This document shows, in pieces, positions 33,710 through 45,069 of a stretch of 64,000 bases of DNA. The notes below the pieces were generated by a model that did no database searches, was not told where the DNA came from, and was given only the letters and a program-made list of their open reading frames with translations. The DNA lies in NCBI GenBank assembly GCA_950295325.1, contig OX485809.1:28658144-28722143 (forward strand), written 5' to 3'. Source of the DNA: Polytrichum commune. Its lineage: Eukaryota; Streptophyta; Polytrichopsida; Polytrichales; Polytrichaceae. A program made the position numbers and the translations under genes. Positions within the stretch are counted from its first letter, which is position 1; every line of letters starts with the position of its first letter.

Positions 33710-35332
33710 GCAGAAGGGTGGGAGCTTAAGGAAACAGCGGATGAGTTTCTGAAGATGGATTAGAAAGCCAAAGAAGAGGATTGAGGTGTTTTGTTGGAGC
33801 TTGAGAGGTTAGAGGCAGAGACTTCATGAACCATGGAGGAAGTAGGGTTAGCTGGTGCACCAGGTTTTGTTGAAACTTGTAAGCTTGTCGCTGATGGAAA
33901 GTGCAGAATCGCCGAGGATGCGGCATTTTACTTTGTGGCAAAATGAAATCTCCCAGGCCTTTCTCAAAGTACATATCGGGATTGAGCTCCTGTGTCTTAC
34001 TCGCCTCTTATTTCTCATTCCATTATACCTGCTCCATCCCAGGAATTGTCCTCTCAAGCTCTCAGTATGTACTTTCCTTACGCCTTGCTTTGTAGTTTGT
34101 GAACGGCGATGTCACATTTGATGTAGGGTTTGTGTCTCCCCCACATGAACTACATAGACATTCCCCTGCCTTGAATGATTCTGTTTCCACCATGTCCAGT
34201 GTGAAGTGATAACAACTCCTCGGAGGTTCAGAAATATGTTGAACTTCTTGTGTCTCCATTCTGCATGGACTACTCATACTTCTATGCAGATGCACACATC
34301 GGAGGTGTCTGTATCTCCAATGATCCATAATGTGGCATTTATATCGCCAGAATTGGATGTGATGTTGCATAATCTAGTGGAGGACTCTCTTTCTGTCTCT
34401 GGATTCTTAGTTGTCATTGATCTGCTCTATAAATTGCATCAGGTTTGGGTGACGAGGATAAAGATGATGACATGGTGAGGAGTATATGGATGCAAAACAA
34501 TCCAGTGAGGAGGAAAGCCGATTACATCTGATGTAATGCCAGCATGCAAGAACCAGACTTTGAAAGTTGGTTTGAAAGGTTCCAATCCGCAAAAGACGTG
34601 GAGGTGAGTCAAGTATTTATTAGTAGGTACTAGTCTTGTGCTATTCTCTGTTTATTTGCAACCTTGTCACTGTGTTTTCAACCTCTGCTGGAACTCTCTT
34701 TCTTCCTAGTAATGGAAAACATTAAGAGCTGAAAGTGGGGAGAAGATGAAGGTGGAGCTATAGGCAAGCCACCTTAAATGTGAAGCAGTTTTGTCAGAGG
34801 GAAGAATGCCCGTTGAGATTGGAGAGATTGGACAGGAAACATTCTACTGCCAGGCCCAAAGCAATAGAAAGGTGAAGATTTCCTCGTTTTTGAGTGTGTA
34901 GTAAGATCAGGTTTCACCTCAGCTTTGATTGCAAATTGTAGTCTCTAGGATCCAAGCAGTGACAATATTTTCTAGATTTTTAAGAGACTGCAGACAATCG
35001 TGTGTACTGAAGTTGGATTCCATCAGAAGAAATTTTGTGCTCTGTTGAAGGTATTCTGACATAGTGAACATAAACCCACTGTTACATACATTTGGGAGAT
35101 TGCTAAAGCATTGCTCTTGCCACAGTTACTAGTGCACGAGAGATTAAAACTTACTCATAATCCTTGGCATTGGGAGGCATTATGAGGGTGGCTTGCAGTA
35201 TTGTAGTCTCAGGCAGTATCGTGCCTAATCTAGTCGAGGATATTTGCAATAGGCTTAACAATTATACCGGTGAACTCCTGCAATTGGAAGAAGCGAAACA
35301 ACACTACTGGGGGAATGTAGTATGTCAGTAAG
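33710..35332 (+). pseudogene. Decayed multi-exon gene candidate, unknown function
   Basis: Three separated plus-strand stretches look like old exons. Frame 33710-33946: EGWELKETADEFLKMD, stop, KAKEED, stop, GVLLELERLEAETS, stop, TMEEVGLAGAPGFVETCKLV to a fourth stop. Frame 34448-34603: GDEDKDDDMVRSIWMQNNPV…RRKADYI, stop, CNASMQEPDFESWFERFQSA, ending GAG before a consensus donor GTGAGT. Frame ~35186-35332: VPNLVEDICNRLNNYTGELL…EEAKQHYWGNVVCQ. Between them runs T-rich intron-like DNA. Every internal stop (TAG 33761; TGA 33782, 33827, 33944 and the one in the second exon) is one C-to-T step from CAG or CGA. I do not recognise the family. Confidence 0.35.
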
Positions 35333-38300
35333 TTATCCTGTACCCAACCCTACTGGTTTGAAAGGGTGAAGGTTCTCATACTACTAGTACTGTGGTGCTG
35401 TGACATGCACTTGTCTTGACCACTCTGGGTTTAGGATAATTGCATGTCCTAACACACTAATCTCCACGTTACTAGGAACCTTCACTCATGTATCTTCCAT
35501 AATTGCTTCTTTAGTAAACATGAAAACCCTAAGCATTCTGCAGGAATGATAGTGACAATGATAATGGAATCCAGTAAAACTATTTTTGTTGGCCTTGAGT
35601 ATTTTATGTGAACAGTTAGAGCATAATTAATGTACATAAGTGGTGATCATAGAGTATCTACGTTTTCTATCTATCGGATTCTCAATAGCTGGTAAAATGC
35701 TACCTTGCTTATTTTGATTGGTGTGGATTACCATTTGAAGTTCCATATTTCTAGCACTCTCCAGTAACCACAAGCTCTTACTACAATACTGGGCCGGGTT
35801 GGGACAGGACGGGATGCACATTGTCTCTGAACCACCTGCCGCAAATTTTATTATTTTGTGACAATGCTCCTGTTATCAAGTTCCTCTATCAACCCTGCTT
35901 GTACAAACAGCTAGAGAACTCCACACTTGCGACCAGTGTAGGAGAAATGAAATTGCAGACTTTCATGTTTGGGATGTAGCCTTAAATCCATGTGCTCCAA
36001 AGAGGTTGTGTTGAGAGTAATCTGCTACTTCATTTGTCTTGAACGTCGTTGTTTTATTCTCTGTTACCTTCAGACATGTGTTTATGGAGGTTTCTTCCCA
36101 TCTGATCCACACCCTCTGGTTCAGTCTCATGTTTGCATCTGGAGTGATCTTCAGCCATTTATATTACTAGAAAGTATGAGAAGTGTGTTGTAAATATTCT
36201 AACCTCTGGTAAACACCACTATCAGATACACTCTTTTTATCTGTGTCAGAAGAAAACTTCGATCAGGTTGACATAAGATCAGGTTATAGATGTGTTTTCT
36301 TTTTCTTTATAGCATTTTACTATGTGCAGTATTCCTGATGGGTTTATGCTAAAGTGATACAAGGAGGCCTGTGACACGCTTGAGGGCCTTGGCTCCCCTC
36401 CAAATGGATGTGATATTACCTGGTTTGACTTATTCTTGGCGTTGGCAATTGGCCTTCTACATTGATATGTGCAATTATGTTGCCTTTACAAAGAGGTTGC
36501 CTCTTTACCCATGCAGATTACCTTGGGTCAAAATCAATTGACAAGTATTTATAACTTTGTTGGTTCATCTGTCTAGCAACCATATCAAAAAATCAATTCT
36601 TGTATTCATACTATGGTCGATAAATTAGCGTAGGGCAACCTAATGGCACATACCAATGTACCTATCTAAAAAATGAAGGACAGAGACATGTGTAAGGAGT
36701 TCTCCAGCCTAACAATCTTGACCTCTTGTATCTGTCAAAAGAGCAACATTTGGGTTTTAAGCAACATTTGGCACTTGAAGGCCATCTACATTTTTTGCTT
36801 GTGCCCTTTGTGCTCACGATATATGTAACTTGTGCTTTTCATTCTACATTTTAGAGGTGGTGAAGGTTCTAGAGAGATGCCCTTAATCATAGTGGTCAAG
36901 CCAAGGGATTTTGTCGATGTGTTTAATAATTCTCGATTGGACCCAAGGAGATACACTTATGATGTATCACCACTGCGTTTGGTAATGGATATGTGTTGCC
37001 CCACCATTGGTTGTAGTAGGCACCAACATCAACCTTCAAAATCATCATGTGAGTCCTAGGTAATCGTCCTACATTGGTGAAAGAAACAAGCAAATTAACC
37101 ACCGTGGTAGATTTGCATATTTTTATGTAAGACAAGTTTCTAATGATGCAAGTCAATTGCCTAAGGCTCATATCCTTGTAATGCTTGCTGCTATTGTGGG
37201 TTGGTAGGCTTGGCGCGCACTACACATTGTGGCAAGGCTCCTTATATCCAATAGCTAATCTGTAGTGAATGTAGGAGTATAAATAAGCTTGTGCATATGT
37301 TGACACAAGAATACGATTGACATTTTCTGGTCACCTGAATAATATTCATGGCGTGATCTTCCTTGATGTTTTTGAGCAGGAGGTAGCAGGCTGTGCGACC
37401 TCTTGCTTTTCTTTCGAGCTGGTACTGCAAATCCTTGTACGTTCATATCCGCCCTATATTGATTGCTTGTAAAGTGATTGAAGATAAGGTTTCGTTTTGT
37501 GATTATTGATGATGTGCAGACCTGGTCACGTTCTTCAAGCTTAAAATTCAATCATTGTCTTGGGGCAGATATCTATCTGTATCAATTTCGTGAGCACTAT
37601 TCTCCCTGTTGAGCTTGGTTTTGGCAGTGAATGTTCCACTGATTACTGCTGAGACAAGCGCACGTAGTAGCTAATAACCTACTCAATAAATTGCTTCTAC
37701 TACCATCAGACAGAGCCCCCTGGGCTGTCACTTCTGCAACAGTGAATAAAATTTTGAGACACCTGGCATGGGGAGAATTTGAAAGAAAAATACTTAAATT
37801 TCTTTTACAGACAGTAATAGCTGACACTTCCTAAAATGTCATCCATGTCCTACTCTAGAGCGCATTGTATTTGCAACATTCAAGAAATTAGACCTCTGTT
37901 TCTGTGTAATTTTGGAAAAGATGCAGAAGGAAGGATAAGAATAAATGTCGCATCTTCAATCCCCACTTTCGAGCAGCGATTGCTCCTGGGTCGGCTTGCC
38001 GTTTTTCTGGGCTCCTATAAGCACCTTGAGTGTGTCGCGTGAAGACATATTTAACACAATCATTGACTGGTTTGCAGCACAATGCACATCGAGTTATAAT
38101 GTGTGTACTTAAGAAACACTTTTCTTGAATGGTTCCCAAGGCAAGACACTCCTAAACTGAAGTAACATGGAACATTTTTAGAAGATTTTTGACAGTAGGT
38201 GGCACATACATTATTATTATTATTATTATTAGAGCATGTTGTTGTGGCCGGACATCATCACAATTGTCATAGAATAGACTCAACACATGTAAATGGGGTT

Positions 38301-39133
38301 ATGTCCTAATGACCTTCATGTCAAATGGAAGCGTGTTCTAGGCCCTACAATCCTAGTGGTCAATATTGGTGTGCTTTCGCCTTCTGTCTCCCCCCCCCCC
38401 CTCAAACCAAAAAAAGAAAAAAAACCCAACAAAAATACGAAACAAAACACAATATTGATAAGCTAATCAAGAAGCCATATTTCACACAACTATCAACCAT
38501 GTTGCAACTAATTGATTAGTAGCTATAAGTTGAGTTTAATTTGTGTATTCCACATGAGGACACCCTTGTTGTGGCCTGACATCATCACATTATTGGTACA
38601 CTATGCATAAGCGGAAGAGAGGGGGTTATTGTATAAGAGCATACCTCATCCATCCAACACAAAAACTTGACCCCCTAGGTTTATTACCGATTCATCTCAA
38701 ATGACCTCGAATACACTAATTTGTGGTCCTTTAAAACTGGTTCAGGTGTCAAATCCACTAAGAAAATGAACCACCGAATTGCGTACTGTTTCAGGGCGTT
38801 TATGTTGGATGAATAGATGATAATTCTGTCTCTCTGAATTAGCCTTATATATATTGTAAGCTTTATATATATTGCCAATTACCTGCCTGTTTGCTTGCTA
38901 CTGGGATCCTCTGTTGGTGGCAGTGCATACACCTAGTGTTTCCCTAGAAATAGGCATGTCGTGAGAAAAGAGACACCAAATCATTGTGAAGCTTCATCAT
39001 TTTATAATACCACTTAGCCTTGAGCCAGGTCGTTGATACTCTTTAATATTGAGAAGCCCCAAACATTTGCAAGTTTGTTGGAAATTGGTGTGGTCTAATC
39101 CAGGATGACTTGACTTGGCCACTGGCTCACAAT
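35333..39133. other. Low-repeat spacer, no gene called
   Basis: Contains scattered protein-like fragments (for example 36858-36945 plus, GEGSREMPLIIVVKPRDFVD) without start, stop or splice context, a 12-C run at 38390-38401, a (TTA)n microsatellite at 38208-38231, and a ~33-bp direct repeat (TTGTGGCCGGACATCATCAC at 38241; TTGTGGCCTGACATCATCAC at 38568). Confidence 0.35.
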
Positions 39134-40140
39134 CAATGAATGGGTAGTGCCGGCAGTTAGTTACAAGCTAGCCGGTTGATTTTGAGAATTTCCGAATGCA
39201 ATTGGAAAGTTTAGGAAGGGGTTCCGGAAGAAAATCAAGGTTTACGGAAATGGGCCGATTAGAAGAAAAAAATTGCCGGCATTAAGGCAAGCTGCCCTAG
39301 AGTATCCACGGCAAATTACCGATTGAAAATTTATTTTCACGGCGGGTAGTGGTACTCCAACCTCCTTATTCTTGCAGAGTTAGCTCATGTGCAATGTGTT
39401 TCTACAGCGACATGTGAGCGTGCTTTCAGTGTGCATAATTTGATCAAGACCAAAGTTAGAAATAGGTTGGGTAGTAAGAATCTCGATGCAATGCTGCGAA
39501 TTGCCTTGGAAGGGCCAGATGAGGAGGTAGATGACATAATTGGTGACGCTATCCCACTTTGGAAGAAGGACAGTAAGTACCGTTTTTTGTATGCTAATCC
39601 CTCTTCTTGTTTGAATTCTCCTAATACAGTGAGTGTGAGTGATGTGTCTTGTTCGTTTGGGGCAATTGATACTAACGGCAATGGTACGCAAATTTCATGA
39701 TTTTTCAATACTAACTAGCCTCCAGATAATACTTGGACCCTTTTGTGGTGCTTGTATTTTCCGAAGGCTAAATCCTTAGCCCTAATATGGTAGGGGCTTT
39801 GCCAGGTTCAACTCCTGCTAAGGATATTATTTAGATGAAAAAAAATGGAGAGTGAATGCCCACATTATTTAATCCTAAACACTTGAAAAAAGAAAGAATA
39901 AATGACAACAACACATCCACCACCAAAATATAAAACCGGCCCCACTTTAGACCTTTCGGAAATTGCATAAATGAAAAAACAAATGTCGGCTAATTGCCTA
40001 AATACATTAGGAAATGGGGGCTATCAACCGATAAATTTTGCACTCTCTAGGCCCACTTCCGGGTAAAAATTGAAAAATCCGAGCCCCCTCCAGAAAGCTT
40101 GGCAATTAGCCGTTTTCTCTACAGAACTCCCCGGACTCTG
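39134..40140 (+). mobile_element. 1.0-kb hAT deletion derivative, perfect 8-bp TSD
   Basis: Perfect 8-bp duplication CTCACAAT at 39126-39133 and 40141-40148. Starts CAATGAATGGGTAGTGCCGG; the reverse complement of the end is CAGAGTCCGGGGAGTT. The left ~60 bp (GCCGGCAGTTAGTTACAAGC, then AGCCGGTTGATTTTGAGAA) align with the 226-bp MITEs, tying these to a transposase-coding family. Only the transposase C-terminus remains, so most of the gene was lost internally. The sister element is at 54633-56554. Confidence 0.9.
39353..39700 (+). pseudogene. hAT transposase C-terminal dimerisation domain, intact frame
   Basis: The open frame YSNLLILAELAHVQCVSTAT, then CERAFSVHNLIKTKVRNRLG, SKNLDAMLRIALEGPD and KYRFLYANP is the hAT-family C-terminal dimerisation region (the conserved C-E-R-x-F-S and N-L-I-K-T-K-x-R-N-R blocks are exact). 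It is open to a TGA at 39698-39700, unlike its homologue at 55422-56135 with five stops. The catalytic core is absent, so it is not a transposase, but a small dimerisation-only peptide could in principle be made. Confidence 0.85.
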
Positions 40141-40540
40141 CTCACAATGACTCAATAGCAAAGTATATTTAGAGTAATCTCTGTGTTGAACCCCGCCGCT
40201 TTTCACATGGTGTTTGGTAGCTTGCAACTTGTAACAAGATGCACTAAGAGCATCGTCAATGGGCGCCTGTCAAAGGCCATTTGAAGGGTCCCGGGGCACT
40301 GTGGGCGAGTGGTGTGGGGAGGTACAAGGCAGTAGCCTCAATGCGGCACCCACCATGCAGTCCCGGTACCCATTCCCGCGGCCATGGTGGCGTGAGCGGG
40401 GTAGCCACGGAGGCATGGGCTGGCTCTCATAGAGTAGTCGCACTAATGCAGACCTTGAATAACTCACCAACTAATTCAATTATTAGTTAACTAGTCGCCT
40501 TTCATAACTATAGTTGTTCATGATTTGACTTGCCAAAATA

Positions 40541-41308
40541 CAGGGTTGTCTATTGTGTCGTGACGGAGGCTAATCCCGACATAATGTCGTGGCGTCACGA
40601 CACGTATCTGTCACGACATTATGCCGGATGCCGTCTTTATCCTGACGAACTTGAATTTTACCGTATTTTTTTGTGTAATTACATTATCCCAATCAGGACA
40701 CGTAGGATTTACGATGTCCACGTATGGTGCCATGTCAGCAAAGTAGAGGTAAAGTGGGAAAAAAATTACTAGTGCCCGTCCCCCCCCCGTTCCCCCCGTT
40801 CCCCCCCCCCCATCCGAACCCGCCCCCCCCCCATCCGAACCCCCTCCCCCCCCAATCCGAACCCCAATCCAGCCCCCATCCGTACCCCATCCGGCCTCCA
40901 TCCGGTACCCCATCCGGCCCCCATCCGGCCTCCATCCGGTACCCCATCCAGCCCCCATCCGGCCCCCATCCGGCGTTCCCCCCGTCCGCATCCGTTCCCG
41001 CCCCCGTCCGCTCCGTTCCCCTCCCCCCCACACCCTCATTTGTCATATTTTACTACTTTGATTTTAACAGAATGATAAACACAAAGGCAAAATGATTTAC
41101 CTGGCAAGGGAAATATGCACATCCACGTCGGATTTTTCTGCCACATTGGATGCCACCTTGGCAAGTAGGTAAGTATTTTACCCACCCTACTAGCTTCCCC
41201 CTAGTATGACCCTACGTGGACCCTATTATGTCGTGACGGAGGGGTCCGCCCCGATACGACACGTCATGACGTCATGACGGTGGCAGGACGTCGCGATAGA
41301 CAACCCTG
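40541..41308. mobile_element. 768-bp hAT-like nonautonomous element with C-rich core
   Basis: Perfect 8-bp duplication CCAAAATA at 40533-40540 and 41309-41316. Ends CAGGGTTGTCTATTGTGTCG and, reversed, CAGGGTTGTCTATCGCGACG. Both subterminal regions carry repeated GTCGTGACGGAGG and CGTCACGACA/CGTCATGACG palindromes. The core (about 40780-41030) is C-rich. This is a different family from the CCGGGGAG hATs. Nested inside the GAGCATC element. Confidence 0.88.
40780..41032. repeat. C-rich minisatellite, G-quadruplex-prone on the minus strand
   Basis: Runs of 5-10 C separated by GTT or ATCCGAA, then imperfect tandem copies of CCCCCATCCGGCCTCCATCC and GGTACCCCATCC. Both strands give long open frames of low complexity (Pro/Ser/His or Gly/Trp/Asp-rich), which are not genes. 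Confidence 0.85.
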
Positions 41309-42359
41309 CCAAAATATGTAGTTAACTATAGTTGTTATAAATTTATTCTACCAAAAACTCTAGTTAACTCTAGTTATATTTAGTTAATTAAATATCTAGT
41401 TAGTTAAAGTTGAGCACAACATGTTCACGGAATTCTATTGTTTGTTGTAGTGTCACTAGTGTGTTATTTGTGTTGGTGATGTAAATGGAGATTGTTCTAG
41501 AGCCCAACATCGTGACATATAACATTGAGCCCAATCTATTGTATTGATCGTATAAAGACGTTTCTTGATGATCCTTAATGACCTGAGCATATTAGAGACC
41601 CTCAATTAAAGCAAATCAAGAGGCAACGTTCTTTGAATATATAATAATATTTGGATTTTTTCTAGTTATCTATAGTTATTCTTCAAATCGGTTTGAATTT
41701 TTTCTAGTTAACTATAGTTGTTCCCTAAAATGTATTGAAAAAGGTCTAGTTAACAATAGTTATTTTGGCACTTCTCCAAGGTCTGCACTAATGTGACTAA
41801 TGTGATTGTGATTAAGAGTGAAGATGGGAAAAAAATCAACATAAAGATACAAAACAAAAAGAAAAAAATCACGCCAGCATGAAGACACGAAACAGAGACC
41901 AAAAAATCAAGCCACCATCCAAACACAAAATAAACACCAAAAAATCAGGCCAACATCAAGACACAAAACAAACACCAAAAAGAGTCCTTGCCCTTCCCGC
42001 CTCTACGACTGCCATCCTGGCGTTGACTATGTCTAGCGGGAGGAACAAAACTCACAGCAAAGGGACAAAACTTGCCGAGACTGGGAGGTATTTGGCGAGA
42101 CGCGGGAGACTAACGGGAGTCTTCGTGAGCCCGTTGAGGCACGCTGAAATTGCCACGCCCGCCAAGCGCTACTGGCGGGCGCGTTGCGGATGCTCTAAGT
42201 AAGCGCATTCAACCTAATTAAGCGTAATGAAGCCTAAACAAGTGTACTTAAGCACATCATTCCTCATATCTGAATTAAATCATGATTAAGTGCATTTTAT
42301 AATTAATTAGGCTCATTGATAAGCATACTATCTGATTTAATTGGGCTTAATTTGTATTA

Positions 42360-43300
42360 ATTAGGATTATTTAGACTTAATTACATTTAATCACACTTAA
42401 TTAGTTTGAGTGTGTATGAATACTTTGTGAAAGTAGAAGGTATTAATTAACATATTATTAATTAACACAATTAACATAAAATAAAACATACTTAAAATAA
42501 AACACTAATTTTAGTTTCACTTTAGAATGATAAAGACCCTTTCAATGGTAAGTCACAAAAATTATAACCTCAGTGCTAATGAGGGTTTTGTAATGTTTTT
42601 GACTTCCAAGTTAATTACATGCTTTATTGACGATTTCACTTCGAAAAGGAAATCCCAATCGATTGCTTATTTACTCAATGGAAGTGAATATATATATTGG
42701 ATTATGGACCTTGAAAATGAAGTGCACTCAATATAGGTCATATGGATAAGCAACCTTCAAGAATGCAAGGGTCAAACCAAAGTTGGGGGTTAGGCCAGGA
42801 TCGGGGGGCCGAGGCTCTGGCTTTTTCGATGCTGCCCTTGCCCGCTGCCATTATGCGTGCAATGCTCGTAGGGGCTTTTTAGAGAGACCCCAACCTCTCA
42901 ACCGGATTGGTATAATAAAGACAACACCAGAAACTAACCAACAGAGTCGGTCACCGCAGGTACAATACTAGCAGTAAAGCCAAGGGACTACACTAAATAT
43001 GACACTTAGTGTCACCATTTCTAATTGTCTTGCTCAATACCAGTTGTTACCAAAATGAACGATGTTTTCATGAGTCCCAACTGAAGGCTTTCAATCTTAA
43101 GTTACCGATTTGAAAAATCTAAAATTCAAATGTTGCCTTGCAAGCACTGCATGACTCCATGTGAAATCTTGTGGACTTCTCTAGGGTTTCAAGAGACTTT
43201 CAAAGAACTCATTTCTCATTTGTAATTCGATTTTCTTGCATTGGTATTTTGTCATTGGAATTTCATTTCAAAATAAAGATGAAGAAATGTTTTTGGCTTT
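42360..43300 (+). repeat. Long direct repeat, left copy (possible LTR)
   Basis: From GATTAGGATTATTTAGACTT through AAAGACCCTTTCAATG, GGAAGTGAATATATATATTG and GTGCACTCAATAT to AAAGTTGGG (42789) this aligns with 47003-47418, about 80% by eye. A further block (GTCCCAACTGAAGGCTTTCA, 43074) matches 49617. The two copies flank the copia remnant in the same orientation as LTRs would. No TG…CA ends, primer-binding site or polypurine tract could be fixed, so LTR status is inference. Confidence 0.45.
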
Positions 43301-43394
43301 AGGTTATATCTTGTTGGATAGTTGTGGTTGTTGCTGAACATTGGATTGGGAACAATGATGCAATAGAGCAATGAGAATAAAGTTTATGATGGGA

Positions 43395-43849
43395 AGATGA
43401 GCAAAGCACTTCAAACATCGGTTTAGTGTATTAACCGTATTTGCCACTACTTCTACCAAAAATAATTTCTCAAGTTTTTAAGCTTTGAGCATATGTTTTG
43501 CCATTGTGACAATGGTTTGATTTGCACACTCCGCTGGTCCAATGTCTTGACATGTGCTCTCAATGTTGTGTTCCATGAAAAATGCTTTAAAATCTTTTGA
43601 AATGGAAACCCATGCGCTCATCCACTGAAATGCCTTAATTTTGTACTCCGATTGCGTTTTTATAAATGCTCAGAACTCCTTAAATCTCTCAAACCACTTT
43701 CCCTTGGGTTTCATCATGTAAACTGCATATTCTTTAAAAATATCATTAATAAATTTGACAAAATATTTCGCGCCTCCCATGGACATGTTCCTCATGTGGC
43801 TACAAACACCCAAATGTACAATCTCTAAGGGTTTTGTTGCTTGCCCCTC
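43395..43849 (-). pseudogene. Ty1/copia integrase core, decayed
   Basis: The minus strand reads ATKPLEIVHLGVCSHMRNMS, then MGGAKYFVKFINDIFKEYAV, KPKGKWFERFKEF, a stop, and further on MEHNIESTCQDIGPAECANQ and TIVTMAKHMLKA. This matches the copia integrase core (L-E-L-V-H-x-D-V-C-G-P, G-G-x-x-Y-F-V-x-F-I-D-D, H-G-I…T-P-Q-Q-N-G-V-A-E-R-x-N-R-T-I). Catalytic residues are lost: HTDVC is HLGVC, FIDD is FIND, and the E of N-G-V-A-E-R has become C-A-N in AECANQ or lies out of register. The frame joins the GAG-pre-integrase part across the 43850 insertion. Reverse transcriptase is missing. Confidence 0.75.
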
Positions 43850-44344
43850 CCAGGGAGTGCACTGTTCAAGTACTGTATTTATACACGTGGGTGCACAAAA
43901 GGGGTATTATTTAAAACAAGCATGTACAAAATGTACGTACAAGAGACATATTGCTATTAAGCAAGAAGTAGATATACATGAGGCTATAGAAAAATATATG
44001 TAAAGTACGCATTTACGCGTTTACGCGTTCAAGTCAGACCTGGACCAAGAATCATGTGTTTTTTCATCCACTAAGTAACGACTTTATAACTAAAAATCCA
44101 TGATTTGATATTATACATATAATAGGGCCATATTTTTGCATTTCCAAACATTTGTACACATGTTATATACAATTTATGTATTTGTTTTTGGATCCTTGTG
44201 TACGTATGGAAATGCATTTTGAAGCAATGAGATTTGTAAGTATATTGCTTGATTTTAGCAAAAATAAAATGTATACAGGGGTATTTTAATAAGGGGCATG
44301 CACGCACGTGATGCTTGGTTTTAATGAATAGTGCACTCCATGAG
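43850..44344. mobile_element. 495-bp nonautonomous element, 9-bp TSD (MULE-like), nested in copia
   Basis: A 9-bp direct repeat TTGCCCCTC flanks it (43841-43849 and 44345-44353). Left end CCAGGGAGTGCACTGTTCA; reverse complement of the right end CTCATGGAGTGCACTATTCA. It splits the copia polyprotein frame between the GAG-pre-integrase tail (…YNAEGQ) and the integrase (ATKPLEIVH), and that frame is restored in register when it is removed with one TSD. A 9-bp duplication fits Mutator-like elements; no transposase. Confidence 0.8.
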
Positions 44345-44371
44345 TTGCCCCTCTGCATTGTTACCCTAAAC

Positions 44372-44660
44372 CCTAAACCACATATTGCATACCCTCCGTA
44401 CGTGCTTCGCAAACCAATGTAGAGGGGGGATTAGAGGTTTTATCTAGGTTCATGCCCCTCACTATGTTTTGGAATGCATAAATGCTCCTCACATTCAAAT
44501 GACCAAGTTGGCGATGCCAAAGTTTCACCAGACTACCTCCCGCATGTGAACGCACGAAGTTGGCCTCATCCGCTCCACATACCTCCGTAAAGTTCATTTG
44601 GTACAAATTCCCTTCACGTTGAGCTATTGCAACCATAGCGTCGTTTGTACCTCCCACGAT
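44372..44660 (-). pseudogene. Ty1/copia GAG-pre-integrase domain
   Basis: The 94-codon open frame contains EGNLYQMNFTEVCGADEANF and SLVKLWHRQLGHLNVRSIYA. L-W-H-R-x-L-G-H-x-N is the zinc-binding GAG-pre-integrase signature of copia polyproteins. The cysteine half is damaged: TLVCEARTEGMQYVV stands where C-E-x-C-x-x-G-K is usual. Confidence 0.85.
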
Positions 44661-45069
44661 GCATCGTTTATGTGAAATTACACCTTCAACCCTCTGGATG
44701 AAAACTTGCTCACCGAAAGCGGATTGGCTTGCAATTTTGGCACATGAAGCCCATTTGTGATGTGAATTCTAGTTTATTTGCCTCTCATTTTAACTCCATC
44801 GACAATAGATCCCATTCCAATGGCTTCGCCCATGATATCATCATCCAAACGCACGTTGTGTAGAGAAATTACCTTGTACGTGTCGAATATCGCCCTATGC
44901 GAAATCATGTGTTGTGTGGCTTTCAAATGCATGATTCATTTGTAAACGCTCATCGAATGCGTTTTGTGTTCCGTTGCAAATGTAAATTTGTCATTGTCCT
45001 TTGCATTTTTTATATTTTCCCTATCTTTGTTCTTTGCTTTGTAGTAAATTCACACACCGTGGCCCGGTT

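Larger units (their letters stand above)
40248..42195. mobile_element. PIF/Harbinger-type element (GAGCATC ends), TAA TSD, interrupted
   Basis: TAA at 40245-40247 and 42196-42198. Left end GAGCATCGTCAATGGGCGCC; reverse complement of the right end GAGCATCCGCAACGCGCCCG. GAGCATC-type TIRs with TAA/TTA sites are common among plant PIF-derived MITEs. After removing the nested hAT-like element its length is about 1.17 kb. Repeats of CTAGTTAACTATAGTTGTT fill the middle (40480-40520, 41330-41420, 41660-41760). No transposase; the 107-codon frame at 41879-42202 runs through the right terminus and is not a gene. Confidence 0.75.

Noticed and set aside
33710-35332. Stops as sites of organellar U-to-C RNA editing
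   Set aside because: Such editing is known in organelles of some early land plants, but this locus has nuclear transposons around it, so decay is the simpler explanation.
40611-41095. Long overlapping ORFs (142, 123 and 103 codons), Gly- or Pro-rich
   Set aside because: They are translations of the C-rich minisatellite in all frames; low complexity and no start context.
44363-44378. CCCTAAACCCTAAACC telomere-like words
   Set aside because: Only two repeats, and they lie within the copia polyprotein reading region; not an interstitial telomere.
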